Positions 15,345 to 22,503 of a stretch of 26,803 bases of DNA are shown here, piece by piece. The stretch is taken from contig CAYJRR010000019.1 of the NCBI GenBank assembly GCA_964372275.1, forward strand, positions 15,874 through 42,676, read 5' to 3'. The translations under genes were made by a program, and so were the position numbers. The notes below the pieces were generated by a model. The model was not told where the DNA came from. It saw only the letters and a program-made list of their open reading frames with translations, and did not search any database. Within the stretch, counting starts at the first letter, position 1. Each line of letters opens with the position of its first letter. Source of the stretch: CAYJRR01 sp964372275 [NCBI: uncultured bacterium]. GTDB taxonomy: Bacteria > CAYJRR01.

Positions 15345-16636
15345 GGGCCACCGTTCGCACGTCCGAGCGGCAACCCCAAGGCCCGGCGCAGGTCGAGAAC
15401 CGCCAACTCCGCGTCGAGCTCCCCCTGCGCCGCCGCCCGCCTCGCCGACGCGATCGCGGTGTCGGCGTCGAGACGCTCGAGCTGCGTCGCCAGCCCGACG
15501 GCGTACTGCTCGGCCACCAGGAGCCGGGCGCTCTCCGCGAGCCGCAGCCGCTCCTTCCCCAGAGCCGCCGTCTCCCGCGCGGCGGCCAGCCGCCGACGCG
15601 CCCGGCGCACGTCGGCGTCGGCGGCCGAAAGGGCGATCTCGGCCCGCGCCTTCGCGGCCCACCAGGACGCGCGCCGCTCGCGGGCCTGCCAGTGGCGCAG
15701 TCGCCCGTCGAACAGCGGAATCGTCGCCAGACCCAGCACCGCGACGCGGTTGGGCGACTGTCCGAACAGCTCGCCGTCGCTGGTGGTGTATCCGGAGTAG
15801 GCGGCCTGGAGTCCGAGCGTCGGCAGGAACTGCCGGCGCGCCGCCTCCCAGGCGTGGCGCGCGGCCGCGGTGGCGTCGCGGGCGGCAGCGACGTCGGGCC
15901 GGTTGTTCACCAGGAGGCGGATCGACGCCGGATCGTCGGGAACCGCCGGCTCGACGGGCGGCGGGGGACGTGACAGTCGGTACGGACCGGCGACGCCGAT
16001 CAGGTCGGCGAGCGCCTCCTTGGCCTGCTCGGCGGCGCGCTCGGCCTCTGCCAGGGCCTGCTGGCTCTCCGCCAGGCGGACCTGCGCGCGCAGGCGCTCG
16101 GCGGCGGTCGCACGCCCGTTCTCGGCGCGAGCGTCGGTCGCGCGCGCGAGCTCGCGTGCCGACTCGGTGCCGTCCCGCGCGACGCCGGCAAGCGACTCGG
16201 CGGCGAGCGCGGCGTAGTAGCTCGCCGCGACGGCGTAGGCCACCTCCAGGTCGGAGCCCCGCACGCCCTGGTCGGCGGCTTCGACGATCGATCGCGCCTG
16301 GCGGAGGAGCGGGAGCGCCGGACCGAAGAAGGAGAGGTTCTGGGAGGCGGTCACCTGCCACTGGAAAGTCCACCAGGGCTGCAGGACGAACTCGGTGGGG
16401 CCGGCGGCGAAGGCCTTGCGCTCGTCGTTCCACTGCATGGCCGAGCGCGCCTCGACCACCGGAAGGAACAGGGCGTGCGCCTGGTGCACGAGCGTCTCGG
16501 CTCGCGCCTTTTCGGCCTTCACGACCTGAACCTGCGCGTTGTGATGCCAGGCGAGGGACCACGCGTCGTCGAGGCTCAACGGACGCGCCTCGATCGGAGC
16601 GGCGGCGAACAGGAGCGCGAGGCCGACGTCGATCAT
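15341..16636 (-). CDS. TolC-like outer-membrane efflux protein
   Basis: The protein has 431 residues. The ATG at 16636 overlaps the stop of the zinc-finger gene as ATGA. A signal peptide (about 1-17, ending PIEA) precedes RPLSLDDAWSLAWHHNAQVQ, the usual start of outer-membrane efflux proteins. Two similar halves of long Ala/Glu/Arg-rich helices are present; LLVNNRPDVAAARDATAAARHAWEAARRQFLPTLGL in the second half matches the family's NRPDL...A.....A....P.L pattern. Such proteins form trimeric channels across the outer membrane for tripartite pumps or type I secretion. No inner-membrane pump or adaptor is encoded beside it; instead it is coupled to lptFG. Confidence 0.9.
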   Translation of the reverse strand: MIDVGLALLFAAAPIEARPLSLDDAWSLAWHHNAQVQVVKAEKARAETLVHQAHALFLPVVEARSAMQWNDERKAFAAGPTEFVLQPWWTFQWQVTASQNLSFFGPALPLLRQARSIVEAADQGVRGSDLEVAYAVAASYYAALAAESLAGVARDGTESARELARATDARAENGRATAAERLRAQVRLAESQQALAEAERAAEQAKEALADLIGVAGPYRLSRPPPPVEPAVPDDPASIRLLVNNRPDVAAARDATAAARHAWEAARRQFLPTLGLQAAYSGYTTSDGELFGQSPNRVAVLGLATIPLFDGRLRHWQARERRASWWAAKARAEIALSAADADVRRARRRLAAARETAALGKERLRLAESARLLVAEQYAVGLATQLERLDADTAIASARRAAAQGELDAELAVLDLRRALGLPLGRANGGP

Positions 16637-17760
16637 CCGGCGGCCGGGGTGGCGGAGACGACCTCCAACTCGACGTCGACGATCCGCTCTTTCGGCGGCG
16701 CGTCGAAGAAGTAGAGGGCGCAGGGGAGGCTTCCGCCACCGCCGACGCGGGGCGGCGGCGAACCGTCCAGCGCACGTGCGAGCTCCTCGGCGGAGCGGAT
16801 CCTGGGATGGCGTTCCGGAGGAAGCTCCCGCCCGCACGGGCCCGACGACTCGGCGAGCACCTCGCCGCTCGCGTCGAGCAGCCGACCGCGGATCACCAGC
16901 GTTCCCTTGGCGTCGGAGCCACGGTTCACGGCGGTGCCGCGGGCGACGTAGATGCGTGGCGCGCCGTTGGGGGTCTCCAGGAACTCGCCGATCGACGCGG
17001 AGACGGTGAGGCCGGCGACGGCGGGGTCGACCTCGGTCCGGCCGAAGATCGACGTGAGTCGCGCACGATCGACGCGGGACGCGCGGAAGGTGCCGCCGGT
17101 CAGCGAGGCGTAGCCGCCGAGCACGGCGCCGGCGAAGAAGAGGGCGAGGAGGAGGCGATAGACGCCGCGGGTGTCGTCGACGGGGGCCGTCGCCACGGCG
17201 CGCGCCGCCTTCGACGCGCTCTTCCGCCGGTCGCGGTCCTTCGAGGGTCGGTCGACGTTGACCGAGAGCGCCGCCGGGGCGACCAACTCCGGCGGTCGCG
17301 CCGCGCTGGACTCGCGCGACGTCTCGGCCGCCTTGGCGGCCGCCTCCGCGGCGCCGACCCCGAAGTCGAATCCCGACGCGAAATCGAACGCCGGCGTCCC
17401 ACCGGGCGGCGGCGACGGAGCCGTTTCCAGCGACGGGGGGCTGGCGACCGCCACCGGCGAGGACGGCGCGTCGGCGAAGGCGTCGACGGAGGACGAAGCC
17501 GGCGCCGCGTCGACGCTGGCGAACGGATCGGGGCCGGCGGTGGCGTCGAGCGATCCCGGCGCGGCGGCCACGCCCGGGGCGGCGGGTGCCGACGCGCCCG
17601 CCGCCGGCAGCGGCCCCGACGCCGGCGGCGAGCCGGTTCCCGGTGGATGGACCGCGAACGTCTGCGAGCACTTCGCGCACCGGACGACGACACCGGCGGG
17701 TCCGACCTTCTCGTCCGGCAGGCGGAATCGCGACTGGCAGGCCGGGCACTGGATCACCAT
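16633..17760 (-). CDS. MJ0042-type zinc-finger membrane protein (DUF3426-like)
   Basis: The protein has 375 residues from the ATG at 17760. The N-terminus is an MJ0042 zinc finger: Cys5 and Cys8 (CPAC), SRFRLPDEKVG, then Cys28 and Cys31 (CAKC) and SQTFAV. A long Ala/Pro/Ser-rich linker runs to about 195, followed by a membrane segment (about 201-219) and an extracytoplasmic domain (about 225-375) with RIYVARGTAVNRGSDAKGTLVIRGRLLDASG, typical of DUF3426. It probably senses or binds on the cytoplasmic side and acts beyond the membrane; the molecular role is unknown. It is the first gene of the operon, and no Shine-Dalgarno sequence precedes it. Confidence 0.85.
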   Translation of the reverse strand: MVIQCPACQSRFRLPDEKVGPAGVVVRCAKCSQTFAVHPPGTGSPPASGPLPAAGASAPAAPGVAAAPGSLDATAGPDPFASVDAAPASSSVDAFADAPSSPVAVASPPSLETAPSPPPGGTPAFDFASGFDFGVGAAEAAAKAAETSRESSAARPPELVAPAALSVNVDRPSKDRDRRKSASKAARAVATAPVDDTRGVYRLLLALFFAGAVLGGYASLTGGTFRASRVDRARLTSIFGRTEVDPAVAGLTVSASIGEFLETPNGAPRIYVARGTAVNRGSDAKGTLVIRGRLLDASGEVLAESSGPCGRELPPERHPRIRSAEELARALDGSPPPRVGGGGSLPCALYFFDAPPKERIVDVELEVVSATPAAG

Positions 17761-17777
17761 CTGGAGGACCCAGATTA

Positions 17778-17807
17778 TTGACCCGCGGCCTTCGGTGCGT
17801 CTACGGT
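17778..17807 (+). promoter_or_regulatory. Promoter placed for a leaderless transcript of the PhaR-like gene
   Basis: TTGACC (17778-17783) and TACGGT (17802-17807) are separated by 18 nt. Only 7 nt separate the -10 box from the GTG start at 17815, so the transcript should begin at or next to the start codon. No Shine-Dalgarno sequence is present. The opposite strand must also hold the promoter for the gene starting at 17760; TAATCT lies 11 nt before that start. Confidence 0.6.
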
Positions 17808-17814
17808 CCTGGCC

Positions 17815-18297
17815 GTGAAAGAGACGATCGTCAAGCGCTATCAGAACCGGAAGCTCTACGACACCTCCGCGTCCCGCTACGTGACGCTCGAGGACATCGC
17901 GGCGATGGTGAAGCGCGGCGAAGAGGTGCGGATCCTCGACAACCGCACCAAGAAGGACCTCACGGCGCTGACGTTGGCGCAGATCCTCTACGAGGAGGAG
18001 AAGAGCGAGCGGAGCCTGCTGCCGCTGGCGACGCTCAAGAAGATCGTCCAGAACCGGGGCGAGATCCTCTTCGAGGCGGTGCGCAAGGGGCAGCAGGTGA
18101 TCGAGAAGGGGGTCGAGAGCGTCCAGGAGAAGGCCGGCGAGTTCGGAAAAAACTTGGAAGAGATCCAGGCCCGGCTCGAGGGGCGCATGACCTCGCTCAA
18201 GGAGAGCGTTACCGCCGCCAAGGATCTCCGTGCCGACATCCTCCGGCTGGAGGAGAAGATCCGCGGGTTGGAGAAGCGGGTCCGCGAGCTGGAGTAG
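17815..18297 (+). CDS. PhaR-like polyhydroxyalkanoate regulator domain with coiled-coil tail
   Basis: The protein has 160 residues and starts with GTG at 17815. Residues 3-65 match the PHB/PHA accumulation regulator DNA-binding domain: IVKRYQNRKLYDTSASRYVTL followed by EDIAAMVKRGEEVRILDNRTKKDLTALTLAQILYEEE. In PhaR this domain binds DNA and PHA granules and represses phasin genes. The rest (about 75-160) is a Lys/Glu-rich amphipathic helix ending in LEEKIRGLEKRVRELE, a likely coiled coil for oligomerisation. No PHA synthase or phasin gene is nearby, so the regulated pathway is inferred from the domain alone. A large palindrome starts 21 nt after the stop. Confidence 0.88.
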   Translation: MKETIVKRYQNRKLYDTSASRYVTLEDIAAMVKRGEEVRILDNRTKKDLTALTLAQILYEEEKSERSLLPLATLKKIVQNRGEILFEAVRKGQQVIEKGVESVQEKAGEFGKNLEEIQARLEGRMTSLKESVTAAKDLRADILRLEEKIRGLEKRVRELE

Positions 18298-18318
18298 CGG
18301 CGCGGCGGGGCCGAACCG

Positions 18319-18450
18319 CGAGCCGATCGGAACCGGTATCGGATCCGAAATCGATCCGAACGGTATCCGTTTCCGATCCGGTCGGATCCGTTACGGATAC
18401 GGGCCTGCTCGGTTCGGTCGCCGACACGGATACCGATTCCGATCGGCTCG
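18319..18450. repeat. Nested palindrome between convergent genes (MITE-like or terminator)
   Basis: The outer arms (18319-18340 and 18429-18450) are 22-nt inverted repeats with one mismatch, starting CGAGCCGATCGGAA. Inside, GTATCCGT (18363-18370) pairs with ACGGATAC (18393-18400), and that interval holds further CGGATCCG-type units. Almost the entire gap between the stops at 18297 and 18460 is built of GATCC/TATCC modules. It can fold as a long nested hairpin on either strand and could end both convergent transcripts. The 14-nt outer core recurs almost unchanged at 20743-20770. Confidence 0.85.
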
Positions 18451-18459
18451 GACCTCGGT

Positions 18460-19260
18460 CTAGGCCGTCATCACGCCGGTATCGCCGGTCTCGCCGCCCG
18501 TGGCGGGGGAGGCGATATCGCCGCCCGGGGCGGCCCGGGCGGCGAAGGAGTCGGCAAGTGCCTTTCCGATGAACAGCTTGGCGAGCAGACCGTACAAGGC
18601 GCTGACCAGCGCGGTGGCGAAACCGGCGCCCGCCTGCCCAAGGTTGTCGAGGTTCATCAGGACGTGGATGACTCCGATGATCACGCCCAGGAACCCCGCG
18701 AGAAACGCCATGTCGCCCATGGCCCGAAAGACGCGCGCCGCGTCGAGGTAGGCGCTTCGGATCGCGTGGCGGCCCGTCAGCGCCAGCAGGAGTCCGTTGC
18801 GGATCGCCGACCAGGGATAGCCGACGAGCAGCGCCCCGAGGGCTCCCCCGCCGACGATCAAGATCGCGCTGATCTGGATGAAGATGCTGAGGCGTCCTCC
18901 CTCCAGGAGCACTCCGAGCCCGATGAAGAGCCCGCTCATCGCGAATCCCACGAGAAGACGCATGACGATCCTCCGATCGACGTAGTGCGAGACGAGATTT
19001 TCGAGCTGGGCGAGCTGATCGTGACCGCAAAGCTTGGCGAACTCGTCGACCAGGGCCTCGCCCTCGCCGAGTCGCCGGGCGGCGCGCGCGAAGGCGTCCG
19101 GCGGCGCCATTCCGTCCGCGAGCCGCTCGTCGATCTCCTGTCGAAGATGGTCCTCGATCTCATCCAGTGCTTGCCGATGAACCCACCGACGCACGTGGAG
19201 CCTGGCCAGATGGCCGCGAATGGCGGCGTCGAGATCGAAGGCGTCTCGCCGGTCAATCAC
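18460..19260 (-). CDS. Membrane protein fusing a permease-prefix-like domain to a MotA-like channel domain
   Basis: The protein has 266 residues. The GTG at 19260 follows a GGGGGGAGGA ribosome-binding site and overlaps the padR stop by 8 nt. Residues 1-85 are soluble and helical (RRWVHRQALDEIEDHLRQEI, then PPDAFARAARRLGEGEALVDEFAK), resembling the prefix domain of PadR-linked permeases. Four membrane helices follow. The first pair (about 101-147) carries LSIFIQISAILIVGGGALGA, the MotA-type FxxxPAxxIVxGGTxGA region. The second pair (about 183-233) carries GFLGVIIGVIHVLMNLDNLG and ATALVSALYGLLAKLF, the MotA GxxGTxxGLxxxLxNL...ALxTTxYGxxxA region. The cytoplasmic loop between pairs is only about 35 residues, much shorter than in MotA. 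No MotB partner is adjacent. A PadR-regulated ion channel or motor-like complex is inferred. Confidence 0.8.
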   Translation of the reverse strand: MIDRRDAFDLDAAIRGHLARLHVRRWVHRQALDEIEDHLRQEIDERLADGMAPPDAFARAARRLGEGEALVDEFAKLCGHDQLAQLENLVSHYVDRRIVMRLLVGFAMSGLFIGLGVLLEGGRLSIFIQISAILIVGGGALGALLVGYPWSAIRNGLLLALTGRHAIRSAYLDAARVFRAMGDMAFLAGFLGVIIGVIHVLMNLDNLGQAGAGFATALVSALYGLLAKLFIGKALADSFAARAAPGGDIASPATGGETGDTGVMTA

Positions 19261-19594
19261 GCGATCCTCCCCCCGCCAAGCTCGCGGCGATCAGGCCGTC
19301 GGCGAGACGCCATTCGTCGAGGCGGGTGGCGAGGAGTTTCCGGCCCTTGTCCCCTATCCGGTAATAGCGCCGTTGCCGGCCGCTCTCCGACGCGCGCCAG
19401 ACCGCCTTTACGAACCCACGACGCTCGAGGCGGTGCAGGACGGGGTAGAGCATCCCCTCCGTCCACCGGACTCGCCCTCCGGACAGTGCCTGGACCTCCT
19501 TGATGAGCGCGTAGCCGTAGCTCTCGCCCCGCGAGAGGATCGACAGGACGAGCGGCTCGGCGCTGGCGGCGGTCAACTCCTTGCTGAACGACAT
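19253..19594 (-). CDS. PadR family transcriptional repressor
   Basis: The protein has 113 residues from the ATG at 19594, with GGAGAGG 9 nt upstream. It is a typical PadR winged helix: LVLSILSRGESYGYALIKEVQALSGG, then the recognition helix and wing WTEGMLYPVLHRLERRGFVKA and ESGRQRRYYRIGDKGRKLL. The C-terminal helix is short, as in the small PadR-s2 group; these proteins dimerise and usually repress their own promoter. The following membrane-protein gene overlaps it by 8 nt, so the two are co-expressed. An inverted repeat 33 bp upstream of the start is the likely operator. Confidence 0.93.
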   Translation of the reverse strand: MSFSKELTAASAEPLVLSILSRGESYGYALIKEVQALSGGRVRWTEGMLYPVLHRLERRGFVKAVWRASESGRQRRYYRIGDKGRKLLATRLDEWRLADGLIAASLAGGGSRD

Positions 19595-19626
19595 CTTCGG
19601 ACCTCTCCGTTCGCGTGCTGCTCCGT

Positions 19627-19660
19627 TACCTAGAAGTAATATACATTGAACTTCTAGGTA
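19627..19660. promoter_or_regulatory. Candidate PadR operator overlapping the padR promoter
   Basis: TACCTAGAAGT (19627-19637) and its exact reverse complement ACTTCTAGGTA (19650-19660) flank a 12-bp AT-rich centre (AATATACATTGA). Read on the minus strand, the centre contains TATATT, a good -10 box for padR. The size, symmetry and overlap with the promoter fit an autoregulatory PadR site. The divergent exported-protein gene at 19843 could be under the same control. Confidence 0.65.
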
Positions 19661-19760
19661 TAGAAAGCGTTTCCCATGGCGTTCGCGGAATCACCGCGAC
19701 GGCGACGACACACGTCACGGGGCGTAGCCAGGCGGGCGTGTCCCACGTCGTTGCGACGAG

Positions 19761-19778
19761 ATTGACACGCGTGTCAAT
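19761..19778. promoter_or_regulatory. Perfect 18-bp palindrome containing a -35 box
   Basis: ATTGACACGCGTGTCAAT is a perfect palindrome. Its left half includes the consensus -35 sequence TTGACA (19762-19767); 17 nt further on, GATTCG is a poor -10 box. It lies 64 nt before the start of the exported-protein gene at 19843. An activator or repressor site for that gene is likely. The sequence differs from the operator candidate at 19627-19660, so a second regulator is implied. Confidence 0.55.
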
Positions 19779-19842
19779 CCAGGAGATTCGCCAACGCGTC
19801 GGTGGCATCGCGATTGCTTTCGTCGCGCGCGAGGAGGTGGTG

Positions 19843-20733
19843 ATGACTCGTCTTCGCGTTTCGAGGCGTCGGATTGCGCCGGTGCTCGCGGCGGTCCTGG
19901 TTCTTACGGCCACACGGGCGTTCGCCCATCGGGCGTCGTCCTGCGATGCGCCGGAGGGGGCGGAGGCGCTCTCGCCGATCGCCGAGGCGATCTCTTCGTC
20001 GGCGTCGCTCGGCCCCACCGCGGCGCAAGCGGCCGATGCGCTCGCGGCGGAGGTGACGGGAGGATTCGACCGACTCGGAATCGAGGGAACGATCCGCCGG
20101 CGCGACCTGCGACGCCGCTTCGCCAACTACGCCAATCTGGGCGACTTCGTTCGGCGCCTGCTCGGCCACCTCGGACGGACCTCGGCGACTCGCGCCGAGA
20201 TCGAAGCGGCCGTCCGACCGTGGGCGCTCGCGGCGCTCGCGCCGTTGACCGGTCCGGACGGCGCCGTCTCCGGTCGGTTTGCCGACTACGACGAGATCCT
20301 GCTCTGGCGCGCCGTCGAGCGGGCGCGGGAGGAGAACGAGTTCACGGCGGCGCGCAATCCGTCCGGCGTCGACCTGCGGCTCCTGCGCGAGCGATGGGAG
20401 GGGCTCGACGCCCCGCGCGGCGAGCGGACCTTCCTCCGCCCGATGGTGCTCGGGCGCGGCCGTTCGCTCGCCACGCTCAGGCGTCGGTTCGACCTCGGCG
20501 GCGCCCGCCTGCGCGCCCAGGGCGTCGACGCGGTCGACTCCTTCTTCGCCGGATGGAACGACCCGGCCGCCGTCGCCGGAACGGAGCCGATCCAGGCGGC
20601 GATGCGGAGCCCCGGGATCGTGTCTCGCTACCACCTCCGCGAGACCGGGGACTCGGGCTACGTCGCCGACACGCTCGTCGTCGTCGACGAGCACGGCCAG
20701 GCATGGGCCCTACGCGCCTCCCGCGCCGACTGA
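19843..20733 (+). CDS. Exported protein of unknown function, 296 aa
   Basis: The ATG at 19843 is preceded by GAGGAGG and opens a signal peptide (MTRLRVSRRRIAPVLAAVLV through ATRAFA), followed by HRASSCDAP. The frame is open further upstream to 19615, but that stretch contains the operator palindromes and is not coding. The mature protein is helical and Ala/Arg-rich, with an Arg-rich helix near residues 85-105 (GTIRRRDLRRRFANYANLGDF). The C-terminal 40 residues look like a small beta domain (GIVSRYHLRETGDSGY then ADTLVVVDEHGQAWALRAS). No family was recognised. It diverges from padR across a 248-nt region with two palindromes, so shared regulation is plausible. Confidence 0.8.
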   Translation: MTRLRVSRRRIAPVLAAVLVLTATRAFAHRASSCDAPEGAEALSPIAEAISSSASLGPTAAQAADALAAEVTGGFDRLGIEGTIRRRDLRRRFANYANLGDFVRRLLGHLGRTSATRAEIEAAVRPWALAALAPLTGPDGAVSGRFADYDEILLWRAVERAREENEFTAARNPSGVDLRLLRERWEGLDAPRGERTFLRPMVLGRGRSLATLRRRFDLGGARLRAQGVDAVDSFFAGWNDPAAVAGTEPIQAAMRSPGIVSRYHLRETGDSGYVADTLVVVDEHGQAWALRASRAD

Positions 20734-20742
20734 CGGTCTCGC

Positions 20743-20770
20743 CCGAGCCGATCGGATCCGATCGGCTCGG
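20743..20770. repeat. Perfect 28-bp palindrome of the CGAGCCGATCGGA family
   Basis: The palindrome starts 9 nt after the stop codon at 20733. Each half reads CCGAGCCGATCGGA and the two halves meet directly. The same core forms the outer arms of the element at 18319-18450. It can form a hairpin in RNA of either strand but has no adjacent U-tract; seven T occur about 50 nt later (20822-20828). Its position just after a gene suggests a REP-like element or terminator. Confidence 0.8.
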
Positions 20771-20838
20771 ATCGCGCGGAATCTCCAGCGCTTACACGAA
20801 ACTCCGTCACCGCCCTGTCTATTTTTTTGACACTCGGC

Positions 20839-20867
20839 TGGACAAGGGTCCCGTCTCCCGATAGTCT
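20839..20867 (+). promoter_or_regulatory. Candidate promoter of the PocR/sigma-54 activator gene
   Basis: TGGACA (20839-20844) and TAGTCT (20862-20867) are 17 nt apart, giving a leader of about 40 nt with an AGGGAG ribosome-binding site before the ATG at 20916. A perfect TTGACA (20827-20832) directly after a T7 run lies slightly upstream but has no -10 box at the right distance. No -24/-12 sigma-54 promoter is seen here. Confidence 0.4.
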
Positions 20868-20915
20868 CGCGCGCGCTTTTTTCGCCCGGGGAGGGCGAGT
20901 TCCGTCAGGGAGACC

Positions 20916-22496
20916 ATGTCGCTGCTCGACCGCTACGAGAATCTCCACGTCGTCGTCCGCCTCCGGGAGCTGGTCCGGAAGTGGTGGAAGATCGAGGTCT
21001 CCTTCGCCAGCCGGCGCGGCTTCGTCCTCGATCACGCCCGCGGAAAGATCGTCCCCCCCCCGAAGAACGCCTTCTGCCAGATGTTCCTGAGCTCGAAGCG
21101 GGGATTGGCTTCGTGCGACGACTCGGTTCGCAAGGCGACGGAGGAGGCGCGGCAGATCGGCCGGTCGAAGGCGTTCATCACCAAGAGCTGCCACGCCGGA
21201 TTCCCGATGATCGTCGTCCCCGTCTACATCAAGGGACGCTTCTACGGGATCGTCTTCGCCGGCGGATTCTTGATCGACGACCGGTCGGCGGAGTTCGACC
21301 CGGCGGCGTTGTTCGACGTCGCCAGGCCCTTCAATTCGCTCAAGGTCGACTTCGACCGCGCCTTCGCCGAGATCCCGCGGTTGAGCCTCCACGAGCTCGA
21401 CCACCTGGCCGAGATCCTGGAGATCGGAGTGCAGGAGATCGAGGCCTACCACCTGGAGATCGCCAAGAAGGAGCGGGTGATCTCGACCCTCACCCGGGAG
21501 CTGAAGGACCGCTACCGCTTCGACCGCATCATCGGCAAGAGCGCGCCGATGAAGTCCCTCTACGAGCTGCTCGACAAGATCTGCAGCAGCGACTCCACCA
21601 TCCTGGTGCAGGGGGAGAACGGGACGGGGAAGGAGCTGGTCGCTCGCGCGGTGCACTTCAACAGTCCCCGGCGCGATCAGCCGTTCGTCATCCAGAACTG
21701 CTCCGCCTTCAACGACAACCTCCTCGACTCGGAGCTGTTCGGACACGTGAAGGGCTCGTTCACCGGCGCCATCCGCGACAAGAAAGGTCTGTTCGAGATC
21801 GCCGACGGCGGCACCTTCTTCCTCGACGAGATCGGGGACATGACCCCCGCGCTGCAGGTCAAGGTGCTGCGCGTCCTCCAGGAAGGGACCTTCATCCCGG
21901 TCGGTTCGACCGAGCCGAAGAAGGTCGACGTCCGCATCCTGGCGGCCACCAACAAGGACCTGCGGAAGATGGTCGACGAGGGGACGTTCCGCGAGGACCT
22001 CTACTACCGCATCAACGTCATCAACATCACCGTCCCGGCGCTGCGCAAGCGGAAGGAGGACATCCCGATGTTGATCGACCACTTCCTCCAGGCGCGCGCC
22101 GAGCACGCCGCCAAGACGCGCGGGGCGAAGGGGCTGCCCAAAAAGATCAGCAAGAAGGCGATGCGCCGGCTGCTGGAGTACGACTGGCCGGGGAACATCC
22201 GCGAGCTGGAGAACGAGATCGAGCGGCTGGTGGTGCTGGCCGGCGACGACGAGGTGATCACCGAGGAGAGTCTCTCCACCAAGATCCTCGAGGGATCGAG
22301 CCGCGGCGAGGAGATCCGGCTGAAGGGGCGCTTGCGGGACGCGCTGGAGCAAGTAGAGAAGGAGATGATCACCGACGGCCTCACCCGGACCAACGGGAAC
22401 AAGACCCGCCTGGCCAAGGAGCTGGGGATCAGCCGCGCGAACCTGATCATGAAGGTGCAGAAGTACAACCTGGAGCGGGCAATGAGGAGGGCGTAG
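20916..22496 (+). CDS. Sigma-54-dependent transcriptional activator with N-terminal PocR sensory domain
   Basis: The protein has 526 residues. Residues 5-165 match the PocR ligand-sensing domain: Cys54 (FCQMF), Cys67 (LASCDDS), Cys92 (KSCHAGFPMIVVPVYIKGRF) and IVFAGGFLI. A helical linker (about 165-200) leads to an AAA+ domain with Walker A GENGTGKE (233-240), the sigma-54 contact loop GSFTGA (280-285, Ser in place of the usual first Ala), Walker B GGTFFLDE (about 298-305) and FREDLYYRI near the arginine fingers. A Fis-type helix-turn-helix closes the protein (NKTRLAKELGISRANLIMKV). It should bind upstream sites and activate sigma-54 promoters when the PocR domain senses its signal, in PocR a small diol-type ligand. 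It heads the plus-strand gene set that follows. Confidence 0.95.
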   Translation: MSLLDRYENLHVVVRLRELVRKWWKIEVSFASRRGFVLDHARGKIVPPPKNAFCQMFLSSKRGLASCDDSVRKATEEARQIGRSKAFITKSCHAGFPMIVVPVYIKGRFYGIVFAGGFLIDDRSAEFDPAALFDVARPFNSLKVDFDRAFAEIPRLSLHELDHLAEILEIGVQEIEAYHLEIAKKERVISTLTRELKDRYRFDRIIGKSAPMKSLYELLDKICSSDSTILVQGENGTGKELVARAVHFNSPRRDQPFVIQNCSAFNDNLLDSELFGHVKGSFTGAIRDKKGLFEIADGGTFFLDEIGDMTPALQVKVLRVLQEGTFIPVGSTEPKKVDVRILAATNKDLRKMVDEGTFREDLYYRINVINITVPALRKRKEDIPMLIDHFLQARAEHAAKTRGAKGLPKKISKKAMRRLLEYDWPGNIRELENEIERLVVLAGDDEVITEESLSTKILEGSSRGEEIRLKGRLRDALEQVEKEMITDGLTRTNGNKTRLAKELGISRANLIMKVQKYNLERAMRRA

Positions 22497-22503
22497 GGCC
22501 GAC

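Noticed and set aside
18319-18450. Insertion sequence with terminal inverted repeats
   Set aside because: The interval is only 132 nt, encodes nothing and has no visible target duplication. A MITE-like origin stays possible, but an intact IS does not.
19615-19842. N-terminal extension of the exported protein to 19615
   Set aside because: It would place two operator-like palindromes inside coding sequence and bury the signal peptide; the ATG at 19843 has a strong ribosome-binding site.
20827-20865. TTGACA at 20827 as the main -35 box of the activator gene
   Set aside because: The nearest -10-like sequence is about 27 nt away, too far for sigma-70; TGGACA at 20839 gives a 17-nt spacer.
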